Source: a virus
Length of the DNA stretch: 64,000 bases
Reading direction: 5' to 3' (one strand)
IMG/VR virus record: IMGVR_UViG_3300010401_000036
Span: 1-64,000 of that record
The notes beneath the pieces were generated by a model. That model saw nothing but the letters and a program-made list of their open reading frames with translations. It was not told where the DNA came from and made no database searches. Position 1 is the stretch's first letter; the number at the start of each line of letters is the position of its first letter. Of the stretch, positions 48,826-57,087 are shown piece after piece. The position numbers and the translations under genes are program-made.

Positions 48826-49113
48826 TCACTGAATCGGCTTCAGGATCGACGACCGCCGCGAAACCCGCTCCGTCGTGCCAGACGTTACCGCGGCATGGAT
48901 CTTGTATTTCAGGTCGTCGCAGGCAAGGTTGAGGTCTGCAGCCTGCCGGCCTGACATCACCGAGGCAAAGCCGTCCTTCATGCAAACGACAATTCCGATT
49001 GTGGAGAAGTTGCCTTCAAGGGCCTGAGCCAAGGTTTCCTTCAGCAGATCGACGATTGCGATCTGGTCTTCGTTGAGCGCGGGCTTGCCGCCGATGATGC
49101 GTGGTCCGGTCAT
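48826..49113 (-). CDS. Hypothetical protein (95 aa)
   Basis: 'IAIVDLLKETLAQALEGNFSTIG' helices and 'VVCMKDGFASVMSG' strands; mixed alpha/beta fold, soluble. Overlaps the next gene by 4 bases. No family recognised. Confidence 0.55.
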   Translation of the reverse strand: MTGPRIIGGKPALNEDQIAIVDLLKETLAQALEGNFSTIGIVVCMKDGFASVMSGRQAADLNLACDDLKYKIHAAVTSGTTERVSRRSSILKPIQ

Positions 49114-49310
49114 GATTTGTTTCCGTCCTTTGTCTTCGGGTACACTGCCACTGGCCCGCGACGACCAAACATAGTGATGCTGTTTACAGCACCCGATATG
49201 TACAGATCCTCCAAGGATGTTGGCAATTGCTCCGTTCTTATCTTGCCGATTATCTTACCTCCTCTCTTGCGTTGGGCTTCGTCACCCTGCGTTGAATCGA
49301 TCTCAGACAT
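49110..49310 (-). CDS. Small hypothetical protein (66 aa)
   Basis: Start at ATG 49310 (GAGGATT site). 'SLEDLYISGAVNSITMFGRRGP' is a repeated phage motif of unknown role. Basic N-terminal half. Confidence 0.5.
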   Translation of the reverse strand: MSEIDSTQGDEAQRKRGGKIIGKIRTEQLPTSLEDLYISGAVNSITMFGRRGPVAVYPKTKDGNKS

Positions 49311-49323
49311 TTTTGAATCCTCT

Positions 49324-49464
49324 TTAGCTTGGTGAATAGTCAACAAGCCCACCAGCCCACTCAACAGCAGCGGCCCAAATCTCTTCGTAAAGCTGGTCTT
49401 GCGTCCACTTCTCTTCCTCGGCTCGTTTGACGAGTTTGGCTATGATCTCGTCCGGCTCAGTCAT
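49324..49464 (-). CDS. Small acidic protein (46 aa)
   Basis: ATG 49464 overlaps the end of the preceding gene by 8 bases. Helical, Glu/Trp-rich ('EEEKWTQDQLYEEIW'). A coherent frame that fits the operon spacing. Unknown. Confidence 0.45.
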   Translation of the reverse strand: MTEPDEIIAKLVKRAEEEKWTQDQLYEEIWAAAVEWAGGLVDYSPS

Positions 49465-49657
49465 GCCGCTCGCTTCTCTCATAGAGATTATCTTGCAAGG
49501 CTCGCTCCGTTACCGCTGTTGCGGCGCGCATCCGCTTAAACAGCAGCATAGCCTTTGCTGGATTTTCTTTCCTAAGCCTGCGGTAGTCGGCGGCCATTTT
49601 GTTCCTTATGTCGGCCAAGTCGTCCTTCATAAGGTGAAGGACTCGCAAGCCTGTCAT
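49457..49657 (-). CDS. Small helical protein (66 aa)
   Basis: Arg/Lys/Ala-rich helices ('ADIRNKMAADYRRLRKENP'), possibly nucleic-acid-binding. ATGA overlap with the preceding gene. Confidence 0.5.
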   Translation of the reverse strand: MTGLRVLHLMKDDLADIRNKMAADYRRLRKENPAKAMLLFKRMRAATAVTERALQDNLYERSERHD

Positions 49658-49833
49658 TTGAATAGCTCCTTGATGCTTTCCTTGGGGTCCTTCAGGCGTG
49701 ACTTGTCTTTTATTTCAGTGCGCTCAGCTTCCAAGCGCTGCACATGCCGGAACTTAGGGCTCTTGGTGTTGCCACGATGGCTACCTGACTTGCCGTGTTT
49801 TTTCATGCCGACGCCCTTAGTGCCGCTCGTCAC
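49654..49833 (-). CDS. Small basic protein coupled to terL (59 aa), GTG start
   Basis: GTG 49833 overlaps the terminase stop (GTGA) after a GGGGGG-type site. Lys/Ser/Arg-rich start ('KKHGKSGSHRGNTK'), then a charged helix. An ATG 9 codons in is the alternative start. Placed directly after terL; role unknown. Confidence 0.5.
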   Translation of the reverse strand: MTSGTKGVGMKKHGKSGSHRGNTKSPKFRHVQRLEAERTEIKDKSRLKDPKESIKELFK

Positions 49834-52517
49834 GAGAAATACCCCCCTGCCACCGATCCGCGCTTCAGCTTGGCCAAGTCGCGAATCTGTTCTTCTACCT
49901 CGATTGCCTTGCTCTCTTCGTCGGTGTTGGCTAGTCCTAGAGAGCGCAAATGCTTCACGGCCTGCGTGGCACTGTCGGTCAAATCCCGATACTTGTGCTT
50001 TGGAAACGATTCCATTTCGTCGATTACCATCTCCGCCCAGTCCCGAGCCGGCGCGTAAACCAAAAGCTGGGAGAACGTCGGCTGTGCCGCATAAGCCCTT
50101 GCTTCCTTGCTCCCCGCAACCTGACAGAGCTGCACCGCGAAATCCAGCCGGCCATATCGGTTTGATAGCTCCTGCGCCGCACTTATCCCGCTCGCCTTAG
50201 CTTCTATCAGAAGTTTGTCGACCCGGAAACGCTCGCATGTGTATTTCGTCCACTCCATCAGACCCCAGGTGGGCTGGGTTCGCTGGACCCAGTGCTGCTT
50301 GCTCTCGCCCGGAGCCATGTCCATGCGTGGACCAGAGAACTGCAGGTGCTTGCGCCAAGCGTGCACCAGCATGATACGGCTCTCACCCTCCTTGGAAAAT
50401 ACGCCCCAGATCGTCAGCGCGCTCGGGTCGTTGCGCTCCTGCTCGGTGAACGCCGAATCAAGCGATGCCACCAGATAGTCGAAGACCGGGAAGCGGCCGT
50501 CCGGGCTTTCCCAGAGTTGCCACCAGTCGCGTTGAAAGATACCACCGCCTCGAGGTGCCGGAGATTGTTGGTATTGTGATGCCCACGCCCATATTCCTAT
50601 ATCTGTTTGCAGCTTACCACAGACATCTTCAGAGAATCGCTCTGGCCACGCCAGCAACTTTTGGCTTTCGTCGTTTGGGTCGCATTCGTCATACCGCGGA
50701 TCGTACCATCCGATCGAGGTACGCACTGGCTCATATTCGTTGTCTGTCTGTCGGCCATAGTCATAAAACATCGGGATCATCAAGTGATCGTAGGCCATAC
50801 CCTTTTCCAAAATCACGCCAGAAACATCCTCTCCGTGAACGCGCTGCATGATGACAACGATAACGCCATGCTCCATGTCGTTCAGTCGGTTGGACATCGA
50901 CTCTCTAAACCAGCGAATCGTTTCGGTGCGGACCGTATCCGACTCGGAGTCCTTAACGTTGTGCGGGTCATCAAGTACGATTCTGTCGCCGCGCTGTCCA
51001 GTTCCTACGCCACCCACAGACGACGCCAACTTCCAGCCAGTTGACGTGTTCGATACCAGTTTCTTTCCTAGACTTCTAATCCCGACATTAAACGTCTCTT
51101 GGTATTCTGGATTTGTTACCAGCACACCAAAGCGGTCGTTGTCTCTCTCTGTCAGGTCTACCGAATAGGAAAACGTCACGTACCTCAAATGAGGCATCTT
51201 CATGGGGCCCCACTCCCACGCGGGCCAGAAAACATCTGTTATGAGCGAGTTGTGGGTGGTCACAAGTTCCCTGCCGGCCAAGTAAAGGTTGCCCTCGACT
51301 TGAATGCATTTCACCCTACGAAGACCAACAGATTCAACGCTATCCACATAGCGATTTCTGGATCTGTCATTCATATTTCCACGAACGCGCGCTTGCTTGC
51401 GGGGAAGATTGAAAACAATAGCTCCAACCGGAGGAATAAAGTTGATGAACTGATATGGACCGAAGGTTTTACCTTCACATTGTGACCATGTCTCTGTCTT
51501 CCATGCCTTCAAACCGAGAGACCTAGCGAGCACCATGAACCCGTCAGCAATGGCCTTATTCTTGTTTACGAACGAGCACGACCCGTTCTTGGCACACATT
51601 CCGTCCGTATCCATCAACCCACGCAGCAACTCCCATCGCTGTTCGATAGACGATTCCAGATACTCTTGTGGAATATGCTTGTTCTGAATCAAACCCATTA
51701 GACGCAAGCGAACCCTCAAGCCTTCGATGGTGATATGATAGAACGCCGACTTACGAGGTGGTACTGGCGGAGCCACATGAGAGACACGGCCCAGCTTGCA
51801 AAAATGCTCAGCATCCTGCTCGCCAGCATAAATTATTCCTTCGTTGGACCCTCCGTCCCCAAGCCAGGCGCCGAGCACATAAGGATCAATCATCAACTGC
51901 CGTGGAGGGAACTTGATCGCTTCCGAAACCTTGATCCGGTCTGGCCTTTTTTCATAGCTAGACTGATGTTTATAGCCGCTTATCCTTAAGTCAGACGTCG
52001 GCACCACCATGCTTTTGCGGCCGCGCCTATACTTAGGCTTTACGCTAGGTACATCTCTTTCAATTTCCCAAAGATGATCACCGCTGGCAACAATCTCTGC
52101 TCCATCATCAAATTTTACTGCGAACGATTCCACAACACGGTCAGCCGTGCATGCCAATACTCTCTTTGGTGTTCCATCTGGCCCGAAGACAAAATCTCCC
52201 ACAACCAGACCACCATGCTTTTTCCATCCCCACGTCGTCAAAATTGGCGTGTCATGATCCAAAGCCTTACAAAACCCTGGTGGAACGTTAATTAAAATAC
52301 GGGTAATATGTCCATCAGTAACAGCCTGCAAATGATCGCAGACCGTGCGCATCGCCCAACCGTCCTTGAACTTCGTGTTGGGCTCAAGCACGTGCCAGAA
52401 ATGCTTGATGAAGCGGTATAACCCGCCCTCCCCAACAAAGCTATTGCGCAGCAGCCGGCGCTGAGCTTCTTTCTGGAGTAGCTCGAGGCGTCGGCGGGTG
52501 TCGGGGTCTAGCTTCAT
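49830..52517 (-). CDS. terL: Terminase large subunit interrupted by an intein
   Basis: 895 residues. Exteins: 1-84 and 424-895 (556 residues after splicing, normal for TerL). The split falls inside the ATPase Walker A ('VPPG..CK' | 'SLI'), Walker B 'RIVLDDPHN', nuclease Asp in 'VASLDSAFTE'. TerL cuts and pumps phage DNA into the capsid. The insertion at the most conserved point is typical of inteins, so splicing is required for packaging. Confidence 0.92.
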   Translation of the reverse strand: MKLDPDTRRRLELLQKEAQRRLLRNSFVGEGGLYRFIKHFWHVLEPNTKFKDGWAMRTVCDHLQAVTDGHITRILINVPPGFCKALDHDTPILTTWGWKKHGGLVVGDFVFGPDGTPKRVLACTADRVVESFAVKFDDGAEIVASGDHLWEIERDVPSVKPKYRRGRKSMVVPTSDLRISGYKHQSSYEKRPDRIKVSEAIKFPPRQLMIDPYVLGAWLGDGGSNEGIIYAGEQDAEHFCKLGRVSHVAPPVPPRKSAFYHITIEGLRVRLRLMGLIQNKHIPQEYLESSIEQRWELLRGLMDTDGMCAKNGSCSFVNKNKAIADGFMVLARSLGLKAWKTETWSQCEGKTFGPYQFINFIPPVGAIVFNLPRKQARVRGNMNDRSRNRYVDSVESVGLRRVKCIQVEGNLYLAGRELVTTHNSLITDVFWPAWEWGPMKMPHLRYVTFSYSVDLTERDNDRFGVLVTNPEYQETFNVGIRSLGKKLVSNTSTGWKLASSVGGVGTGQRGDRIVLDDPHNVKDSESDTVRTETIRWFRESMSNRLNDMEHGVIVVIMQRVHGEDVSGVILEKGMAYDHLMIPMFYDYGRQTDNEYEPVRTSIGWYDPRYDECDPNDESQKLLAWPERFSEDVCGKLQTDIGIWAWASQYQQSPAPRGGGIFQRDWWQLWESPDGRFPVFDYLVASLDSAFTEQERNDPSALTIWGVFSKEGESRIMLVHAWRKHLQFSGPRMDMAPGESKQHWVQRTQPTWGLMEWTKYTCERFRVDKLLIEAKASGISAAQELSNRYGRLDFAVQLCQVAGSKEARAYAAQPTFSQLLVYAPARDWAEMVIDEMESFPKHKYRDLTDSATQAVKHLRSLGLANTDEESKAIEVEEQIRDLAKLKRGSVAGGYFS
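51249..52265 (-). mobile_element. Class 3 (WCT) intein with LAGLIDADG endonuclease in TerL
   Basis: 339 residues (TerL 85-423), starting with Ala instead of Cys/Ser and ending 'THN' before Ser424. The class 3 triad is visible: Trp150 two residues after His148 in 'SGDHLW', Cys404 in 'VKCIQVEG', Thr421 before His-Asn. The DOD homing endonuclease motifs are 'YVLGAWLGDGG' and 'LLRGLMDTDG'. Base composition is somewhat lower in GC than the exteins. Confidence 0.88.
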
Positions 52518-52532
52518 CTGACTTTAGACGCC

Positions 52533-52694
52533 CTACCATCTCCATTGCTTGTAGGCGACGCTGCGCTTGATGTCGTCAACTTGCGTGGGCGTGAGTCGAA
52601 TTGATCCTCGTATAACCACTGCATCCGAAGGCAAGGGAGGCAGATCGATATAAAACCACTCCTTCAACTTAGCTCGCTCGGCGTCTTCGCTCAT
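52533..52694 (-). CDS. Small hypothetical protein (53 aa)
   Basis: ATG 52694 overlaps the GapR-like stop (ATGA). 'MSEDAERAKLKEWFYIDLPPLP', then beta strands and a Trp-rich end. Ends TAG, with TAA three codons later. No family recognised. Confidence 0.45.
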   Translation of the reverse strand: MSEDAERAKLKEWFYIDLPPLPSDAVVIRGSIRLTPTQVDDIKRSVAYKQWRW

Positions 52695-52978
52695 GCCCTT
52701 GCTCCAGCCCGTTCAATCGCGGCGATACCTAGAGGTAAATCCGCGATCATGCCCAAAGCCAGTTTGTACGTGTCCACAATGGCTTCAAGCTGTGCTCGGT
52801 CATCTGCGTCCTGCTTGCGCATGCGGACAATGGCGCGGAGGGCTTTCACGTCGAAGCCATTGCCTTTGGCCTCAAGGTAAATCTCCGCAATGTCCTTCTG
52901 AAGCTCCCTCTTATCGGCTTCAAGGTTCTCTATTCGCTCGACGATGGATCGGAGTTGGTCGTGGGATACGGTGGTCAT
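52691..52978 (-). CDS. gapR: GapR-like (DUF2312) DNA-binding protein
   Basis: Start at ATG 52978. 'LRSIVERIENLEADKRELQKDIAEIYLEAKGNGFDVKALRAIVRMRK' is the GapR family core, which in Caulobacter binds overtwisted DNA and supports replication. The first 70 residues match; the last 25 are a phage-specific tail. The family is essentially alphaproteobacterial, which supports the host assignment. Placed beside the terminases. Confidence 0.85.
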   Translation of the reverse strand: MTTVSHDQLRSIVERIENLEADKRELQKDIAEIYLEAKGNGFDVKALRAIVRMRKQDADDRAQLEAIVDTYKLALGMIADLPLGIAAIERAGARA

Positions 52979-52979
52979 C

Positions 52980-53294
52980 TCACTCTCCCTTTTCTGCCTT
53001 GGCCTTGGCTTCAGCTTGACGGCGGTACCAGGTACGCTCGGACATGCCGGCTTCGATCCATGGTTTATCGCGGGACTCACCGAGCCGCGGGCGACCGCGC
53101 TTTGATTTGGCTTCTGACGGGCCGGGCGCTACTCCGGCTTCCGGGCTGTCGGTCCCGGCTACGCTGTCTTCCTGCCCCACGACAGAAGGCTGGTCGCAAC
53201 GCGTTGCGTGTCTGCTTTCCACGCCGCCGTCAGAACTGTTCCGGGCGGCGCGCTTGGCGTCGCCCAGTGCTTTGAGTTGGTCTAGCTTACTCAT
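52980..53294 (-). CDS. Small protein with AT-hook-like motif and HTH
   Basis: 104 residues: disordered middle, an AT-hook-like 'KSKRGRPRLGE', then 'WIEAGMSERTWYRRQ' (short helix-turn-helix). Likely DNA-binding. Starts overlapping the next gene upstream by 4 bases. Confidence 0.6.
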   Translation of the reverse strand: MSKLDQLKALGDAKRAARNSSDGGVESRHATRCDQPSVVGQEDSVAGTDSPEAGVAPGPSEAKSKRGRPRLGESRDKPWIEAGMSERTWYRRQAEAKAKAEKGE

Positions 53295-53530
53295 CCGGCC
53301 TCGTTGTAGGCCTCAACAGCCTCAGTAACACTCTGGCCGCCATAGACAATCGTACCGCTCACAGCCACCTTGAATTGGTTACGATTGCTGAACTCCAAGG
53401 TCTTCACCCTATTTGCTGAGGCCGAGGACGCATATCTCGTCCACCTCTCTTCCTCAATATACGAGAGAAGTTCATCTCGGCTTATGATGTGAGAACGACC
53501 AGATTTGCTGCGGTTAGGATGGTTGACCAT
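53291..53530 (-). CDS. Hypothetical protein (79 aa), start uncertain
   Basis: ATG 53530. Upstream the frame stays open for about 40 codons and encodes a Cys-rich stretch ('CQRCLALSQ'), with no ATG/GTG start near the GGAGGAG site. 'SRDELLSYIEEERWTRY' helix and a beta C-terminus. The true N-terminus may be longer if a CTG start is used. Confidence 0.5.
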   Translation of the reverse strand: MVNHPNRSKSGRSHIISRDELLSYIEEERWTRYASSASANRVKTLEFSNRNQFKVAVSGTIVYGGQSVTEAVEAYNEAG

Positions 53531-53646
53531 CTTGCGTTCCAGCCCCTGAGAAAGCGCGAGGCACCGCTGGCACTTTATTGGCAGGATTTTGGCTGGATTG
53601 CAAGCCGATTGGCAGAATTATTTCTCCTCCGGCTCGCTCTGATCCG

Positions 53647-53865
53647 TCAGTTCTGCGTGTTCCTTCTCTCGTCCTCGCGCCTGATCCGAGCAAAAAGCTG
53701 ATTCATGCGCCCCACTTTACGCAACGGGTCATTGCTGTGGCCTACGTGCCAGCCATCACACCTCAAGCACTTGTAGACATTGAGAGAATTGTCTTTGAAT
53801 TTCTTTGCGGCAATACAGGCTCCAACCTTGTTCTTGTGACGCACCTTGCCGGTTGCGCAAGCCAT
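53647..53865 (-). CDS. Small zinc-finger-like protein (72 aa)
   Basis: 'YKCLRCDGWHVGH' (CxxC...HxxxH) zinc site and basic N-terminal 'GKVRHKNKVG'. Recurrent in rhizobial phage genomes. Nucleic-acid-binding is plausible. The 116 bases after it hold no clear gene. Confidence 0.6.
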   Translation of the reverse strand: MACATGKVRHKNKVGACIAAKKFKDNSLNVYKCLRCDGWHVGHSNDPLRKVGRMNQLFARIRREDERRNTQN

Positions 53866-53870
53866 CTGCC

Positions 53871-54464
53871 CTACTCCGTTTCGTCCTTATCCGTCTGATC
53901 CGTCAGCAGTAATTGTGCCGTCTTCGCCAGTTCCGTCACCAGCTCAGCGTCACTCAGCTTGTCGAACTCGCCAGCGCGCCCGATCTCATGCCGGTGCACA
54001 TCGCGCCACTGGTCTTTGCGGCGGTTCTTGAGCCAGAAGATCTGGGCTGTGACGTCGGGGGGGACGTGCTTGCGCACCTTGGCCCTAACTATCTCGCCCT
54101 GATATTGAAAAATCTCTTCAGCCTCAAAGGTGTAGCCTATGGCGCGGTGATACAGGCTGCGTTCGACCCGCTCGTCCGCCACGTCCTTCGCATTTATTAT
54201 GGAATCAAGAAATTCGGGATACTCAGCTTTCCAATTGTTGAGCGTTACCGTTGAAACCTCAAAGAAATCAGCCACTTCTCTGTCTGTTTGACCGGATTTG
54301 CACAGCTTGCGAGCGAGATCCGCATACTCTGGCCGATAATCGGTGGGACGGCCTACTGGCTCAGGTCCCGATGTTCCCTCTTCACCAATAGCCACTGCCT
54401 TGCCCTCCGCACGGTCTGCAGCGCGTCTAACCTCGGCCTTGGAGGGTTTGCGGGGCTTTTTCAT
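53871..54464 (-). CDS. Terminase small subunit
   Basis: 197 residues. Helix-turn-helix ('GQTDREVADFFEVSTVTLNNW'), then 'ERVERSLYHRAIGYTFEAEEIFQYQG' and 'PDVTAQIFWLKNRRKDQWRD', a well-known phage small-terminase layout that recognises packaging DNA. Lies about 1.3 kb upstream of terL on the same strand. Ends in TAG. An upstream basic tail (about 1-40) is disordered. Confidence 0.85.
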   Translation of the reverse strand: MKKPRKPSKAEVRRAADRAEGKAVAIGEEGTSGPEPVGRPTDYRPEYADLARKLCKSGQTDREVADFFEVSTVTLNNWKAEYPEFLDSIINAKDVADERVERSLYHRAIGYTFEAEEIFQYQGEIVRAKVRKHVPPDVTAQIFWLKNRRKDQWRDVHRHEIGRAGEFDKLSDAELVTELAKTAQLLLTDQTDKDETE

Positions 54465-54479
54465 TGTTTATTCAATTTG

Positions 54480-54977
54480 TTAACGAAATGTTTCGAGCGG
54501 CGTACCACTCTTGATGTAAAGTGGATGTTTTGGGGCTCCGGCCTTTGTCTTGCCGAAACAATGTGCTGCTGGCTTATGCGACCTGATGTAACCCAGCAGG
54601 AAGTTGGATTTGCGAGCCGCCATCGGGTGGGCGCCCCATGCGCAAATCACGATATCGCATCGGCCGATCGCCGCAGATACGACACGCTCATTCATCGGTC
54701 CAAGTGGATCTTCGGCCTTGGCGAGTTCGGCAGGGTCGGTCGCGCGAAGGCCGAAGATATTGACGACCTCGAAGCTTCCGTAGCCCATACCCTTCGCCAA
54801 GCGAATGCAAGACCGGATCGTCGCATCATCTATCTCGGCATCTGCTGTTGACGGATTCAGCATCACATAGAGGCAGCGTGGCTTGTCGTGATCCCATGTT
54901 CGCCGCAACAGGTAGCGATACCTGCCGCAATCCGAAATCACTGCGTCTCGCTCAAGGAAGAAATCTGTAGTCTGCAT
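54480..54977 (-). CDS. DUF1643 family protein
   Basis: 165 residues. 'LYVMLNPSTADAEIDDATIRSC', 'GFEVVNIF'-like strand ('SFEVVNIFGLRATDP'), 'CDIVICAWGAHP' and 'HCFGKTKAGAPKHPLYI' are the DUF1643 signature. Function of the family is unknown. Confidence 0.85.
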   Translation of the reverse strand: MQTTDFFLERDAVISDCGRYRYLLRRTWDHDKPRCLYVMLNPSTADAEIDDATIRSCIRLAKGMGYGSFEVVNIFGLRATDPAELAKAEDPLGPMNERVVSAAIGRCDIVICAWGAHPMAARKSNFLLGYIRSHKPAAHCFGKTKAGAPKHPLYIKSGTPLETFR

Positions 54978-54987
54978 TGTTGCCTCA

Positions 54988-55158
54988 TCAGGCCAAGTTA
55001 TCCCGCCACAGCTCGAGCCAAATCGCCGCGTTCAGTTCTGATTCGCTCGCGATCAGGGCCGGCGCGTGGCTCAGGAACTCCATTGCTTTGAGTTCCTCGG
55101 TTTCCAGCAGGGTTTTCGTCCTGGTGCGGGGGATGAACTGGATGATTTCTGCGGTCAT
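54988..55158 (-). CDS. Small hypothetical protein (56 aa)
   Basis: ATG 55158 after a GATCAATAA leader. 'IIQFIPRTRTKTLLETEELKA' then a helical 'AAIWLELWRDN'. Coherent frame in a gap between annotated genes. Unknown. Confidence 0.5.
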   Translation of the reverse strand: MTAEIIQFIPRTRTKTLLETEELKAMEFLSHAPALIASESELNAAIWLELWRDNLA

Positions 55159-55170
55159 GTTATTGATCCT

Positions 55171-55434
55171 TCAGATGTATTTTGGCAAACCTGCCGCGCC
55201 GCAAAAGCCTGTTGGAACACCCTCTCGATCCTGCTGGGACCATCGCCAGAACATACATTTTGCCGCCACACATGAGTTACTAATGATATCTGAGGCTGAT
55301 CGGTTTACCGCGGCGGCCACCCATTCATACGTTTTACCGGCCCCAGCATGTTTGTCCTCAAACTCCAAAACCCGGACTAACGGGCACCACTTCGTCTTCG
55401 CCTCGTCCTCAGTCAGCATATCGCGAACGGTCAT
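55171..55434 (-). CDS. Small Cys-rich phage protein (87 aa)
   Basis: Start at ATG 55434, which has AAAGGA 8 bases upstream (the ATG at 55467 has none). 'KWCPLVRV', 'SNSCVAAKCMFWRW', 'GFCGAAG' supply four or five Cys, matching a small Cys-rich phage family; zinc binding is likely. Confidence 0.6.
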   Translation of the reverse strand: MTVRDMLTEDEAKTKWCPLVRVLEFEDKHAGAGKTYEWVAAAVNRSASDIISNSCVAAKCMFWRWSQQDREGVPTGFCGAAGLPKYI

Positions 55435-55445
55435 TGTCTGGTCCT

Positions 55446-55622
55446 TTAATTTGGCAGGGTTGGCCATGGCTTTATGGGAACTGTGACTGGTGACGCGCCG
55501 TAGATAAACGGCCCAGTACCTGTCGTTAGCACAATCGGGCCCGGAGTCGGCTTCCGTTCCGGCTTATCCTCGCCGAGCATGCGAGATCGGATATCAGGAT
55601 AGTCAAATATGATGCTGGTCAT
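55446..55622 (-). CDS. Small Pro-rich hypothetical protein (58 aa)
   Basis: AAGGAAAG site before ATG 55622. 'MTSIIFDYPDIRSRML', then a Pro/Thr/Gly-rich tail. ATGA overlap with the zinc protein upstream. Unknown. Confidence 0.5.
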   Translation of the reverse strand: MTSIIFDYPDIRSRMLGEDKPERKPTPGPIVLTTGTGPFIYGASPVTVPIKPWPTLPN

Positions 55623-55780
55623 TGTTCTTTCCTTGATTCGTCCTCGATTTCCCGTCCTCCGTTACAATCCGGACAGGGTGCTCCAGCGCCGCCGCAATCG
55701 CAAGCGAACGGGCCTCCCCATGGCTTATCACGGTGATATTCACAGACCCATCTGTGGTCATCGCAGCGTTGGCAGGTCAT
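55619..55780 (-). CDS. DnaJ-type zinc-binding small protein (53 aa)
   Basis: 'MTCQRCDDHRWVCEYH', 'CDCGGAGAPCPDCNGG' resembles a DnaJ central zinc repeat (CxxC and CxCGGxGxPCPxC). Very common in rhizobial phages. It probably binds zinc; role unknown. ATGA coupled to both neighbours. Confidence 0.7.
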   Translation of the reverse strand: MTCQRCDDHRWVCEYHRDKPWGGPFACDCGGAGAPCPDCNGGREIEDESRKEQ

Positions 55781-56178
55781 TGTGTCGCTCCGTGGTCGTG
55801 CCCGCCTTCGCGCAGCAATTTCTCTTCATCAAACGGCATCGGAACGAATGCATCTCGGCCAAGCATGGTTTCCATCCAGACCTTCCAATCTGCGAACCGT
55901 GCAATCAATGCCACATCAAAAACAGTTGCTACCTTCAAAAGTGTTGCCATGGTGCTGTGCAAAACCTTCTCTGGATTTTCCAGTCTCGCAACTACGGGCT
56001 GAGAGGTTTCCATCAGTTCAGACAGGCGAGCTTGGCTCCAGCCTCTGTGGCTTCTCATGGCTCGAATTTGCCAAGCCAGCGTCAAGCCAATGACAGCAGC
56101 CATCATCTTATGTCGTTCATCCTTTTCTGAGAATTCCAATAACTCCCAAAGAGATGTGTTATCATCGTGGACAGTCAT
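55777..56178 (-). CDS. XRE-family HTH regulator (antitoxin-like)
   Basis: Start at ATG 56178 (GGGAGGA). 133 residues; HTH at about 50-85 ('GWSQARLSELMETSQPVVARLENP') with a C-terminal domain typical of HigA-like regulators. No paired toxin gene was recognised. Could repress early or late phage genes. Confidence 0.75.
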   Translation of the reverse strand: MTVHDDNTSLWELLEFSEKDERHKMMAAVIGLTLAWQIRAMRSHRGWSQARLSELMETSQPVVARLENPEKVLHSTMATLLKVATVFDVALIARFADWKVWMETMLGRDAFVPMPFDEEKLLREGGHDHGATQ

Positions 56179-56233
56179 GCGGTCCTCCCATGATCGTGCC
56201 AGGTGCACAGCCGAATCCCCAGCTTGTGGGCTG

Positions 56234-56437
56234 TCATTTGGTGGCCTTTCTGGCGTGATAATCCTTCAGCCATGCGCGGGATCGTTCGAGTTTTGCTTGC
56301 ATCGCAGGCCTCGCCGATGCCGTCGGCAGGCCGGATGGGGTGATTTCCTTGGATGCTGGTTTCGCAGCCGAGGTGTTGATCTCATTGGCTTCAGGGGTGA
56401 TTTCCTTCACCGAGCCGTCGGAGGGGTCGCGGATCAT
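56234..56437 (-). CDS. Small hypothetical protein (67 aa)
   Basis: Ser/Thr/Ala/Pro-rich disordered start, then a helical 'KLERSRAWLKDYHARK' basic end. Overlaps the 217-residue protein by 4 bases. Unknown. Confidence 0.5.
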   Translation of the reverse strand: MIRDPSDGSVKEITPEANEINTSAAKPASKEITPSGLPTASARPAMQAKLERSRAWLKDYHARKATK

Positions 56438-57087
56438 CCTGTCACCCTCATTGCGAGAATTGCGTGTTTTTCCAGGATCTCACGCGGACATTTGCATGCC
56501 GGAGATTCCGGATCGGGACCGGCCTGCGGCGACCAATAGCCGGTTTTGTGGTAGGTCCGCACGACAGCTTCCCAATCGAACGTGGGGGACTGCACCGTCG
56601 GCAGTTCCGGCGCTGGCGGTGGTTTGTTCTTCGCCTGGTAGTCGACCGCGCGCTGTACCCAGACGCGCCAGCGCGGTCCCCGTCCTCCCGGAATGCCTCG
56701 ATCTAGCTCCCGGAACTTGGTCAGCTCGGATGTCGCACCGGCCTCTCCCAGCTTGGAGACTGCTTCCGTCCAGTCAGGTTCGGAAGGTCTCCAATTTCCG
56801 CGAAATTCCGCAGCCCCGTCCTCTCTCTCTTCTATAGAGTTACTCTTAGAGAGAGAGGCATCCGCGGAATTCCGCGGAATTCCAGAGTTTTCCGCGGAAT
56901 TCCGCTTCCTCAAACGGTCCTTTTCCTTGCGTTGGTCAATGCGGAATTCCGCGGAATTCCGCGGAACGGAGACGATGAAAAGAGCCTCCTCGGCCGCCTG
57001 CACAGCGCGTGCAATCACCTGGGGGTCGACCTTCTGCTCGATCATTTCGAGCACCATGGAGGCAATAGGCGTCATTCCACGTCTCAC
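56434..57087 (-). CDS. Replication-associated protein with iteron-coded region (217 aa)
   Basis: N-terminal helical domain ('SMVLEMIEQKVDPQVIARAVQ'), a low-complexity 'RNSAEFR' region coded by palindromic DNA repeats (about 42-100), and a C-terminal 'WEAVVRTYHKTGYWSPQAG' and 'CKCPREILEKH' segment seen in phage replication-type proteins. Adjacent to a DnaA-domain-IV gene. By analogy with lambda O, the repeats may be the origin inside the initiator gene. Confidence 0.6.
   Translation of the reverse strand: MRRGMTPIASMVLEMIEQKVDPQVIARAVQAAEEALFIVSVPRNSAEFRIDQRKEKDRLRKRNSAENSGIPRNSADASLSKSNSIEEREDGAAEFRGNWRPSEPDWTEAVSKLGEAGATSELTKFRELDRGIPGGRGPRWRVWVQRAVDYQAKNKPPPAPELPTVQSPTFDWEAVVRTYHKTGYWSPQAGPDPESPACKCPREILEKHAILAMRVTG
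56861..56966 (+). repeat. Palindromic GCGGAATTCC iterons, candidate replication origin
   Basis: Clustered copies of GCGGAATTCC(GC) at 56862-56883, 56890-56905 and 56941-56966, about seven in all, each containing the palindrome GGAATTCC. A long CT/AG-rich hairpin (56820-56858) precedes them. Coding for repeated Asn-Ser-Ala-Glu-Phe explains part, but the near-perfect DNA palindromes suggest protein binding sites. Confidence 0.55.
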
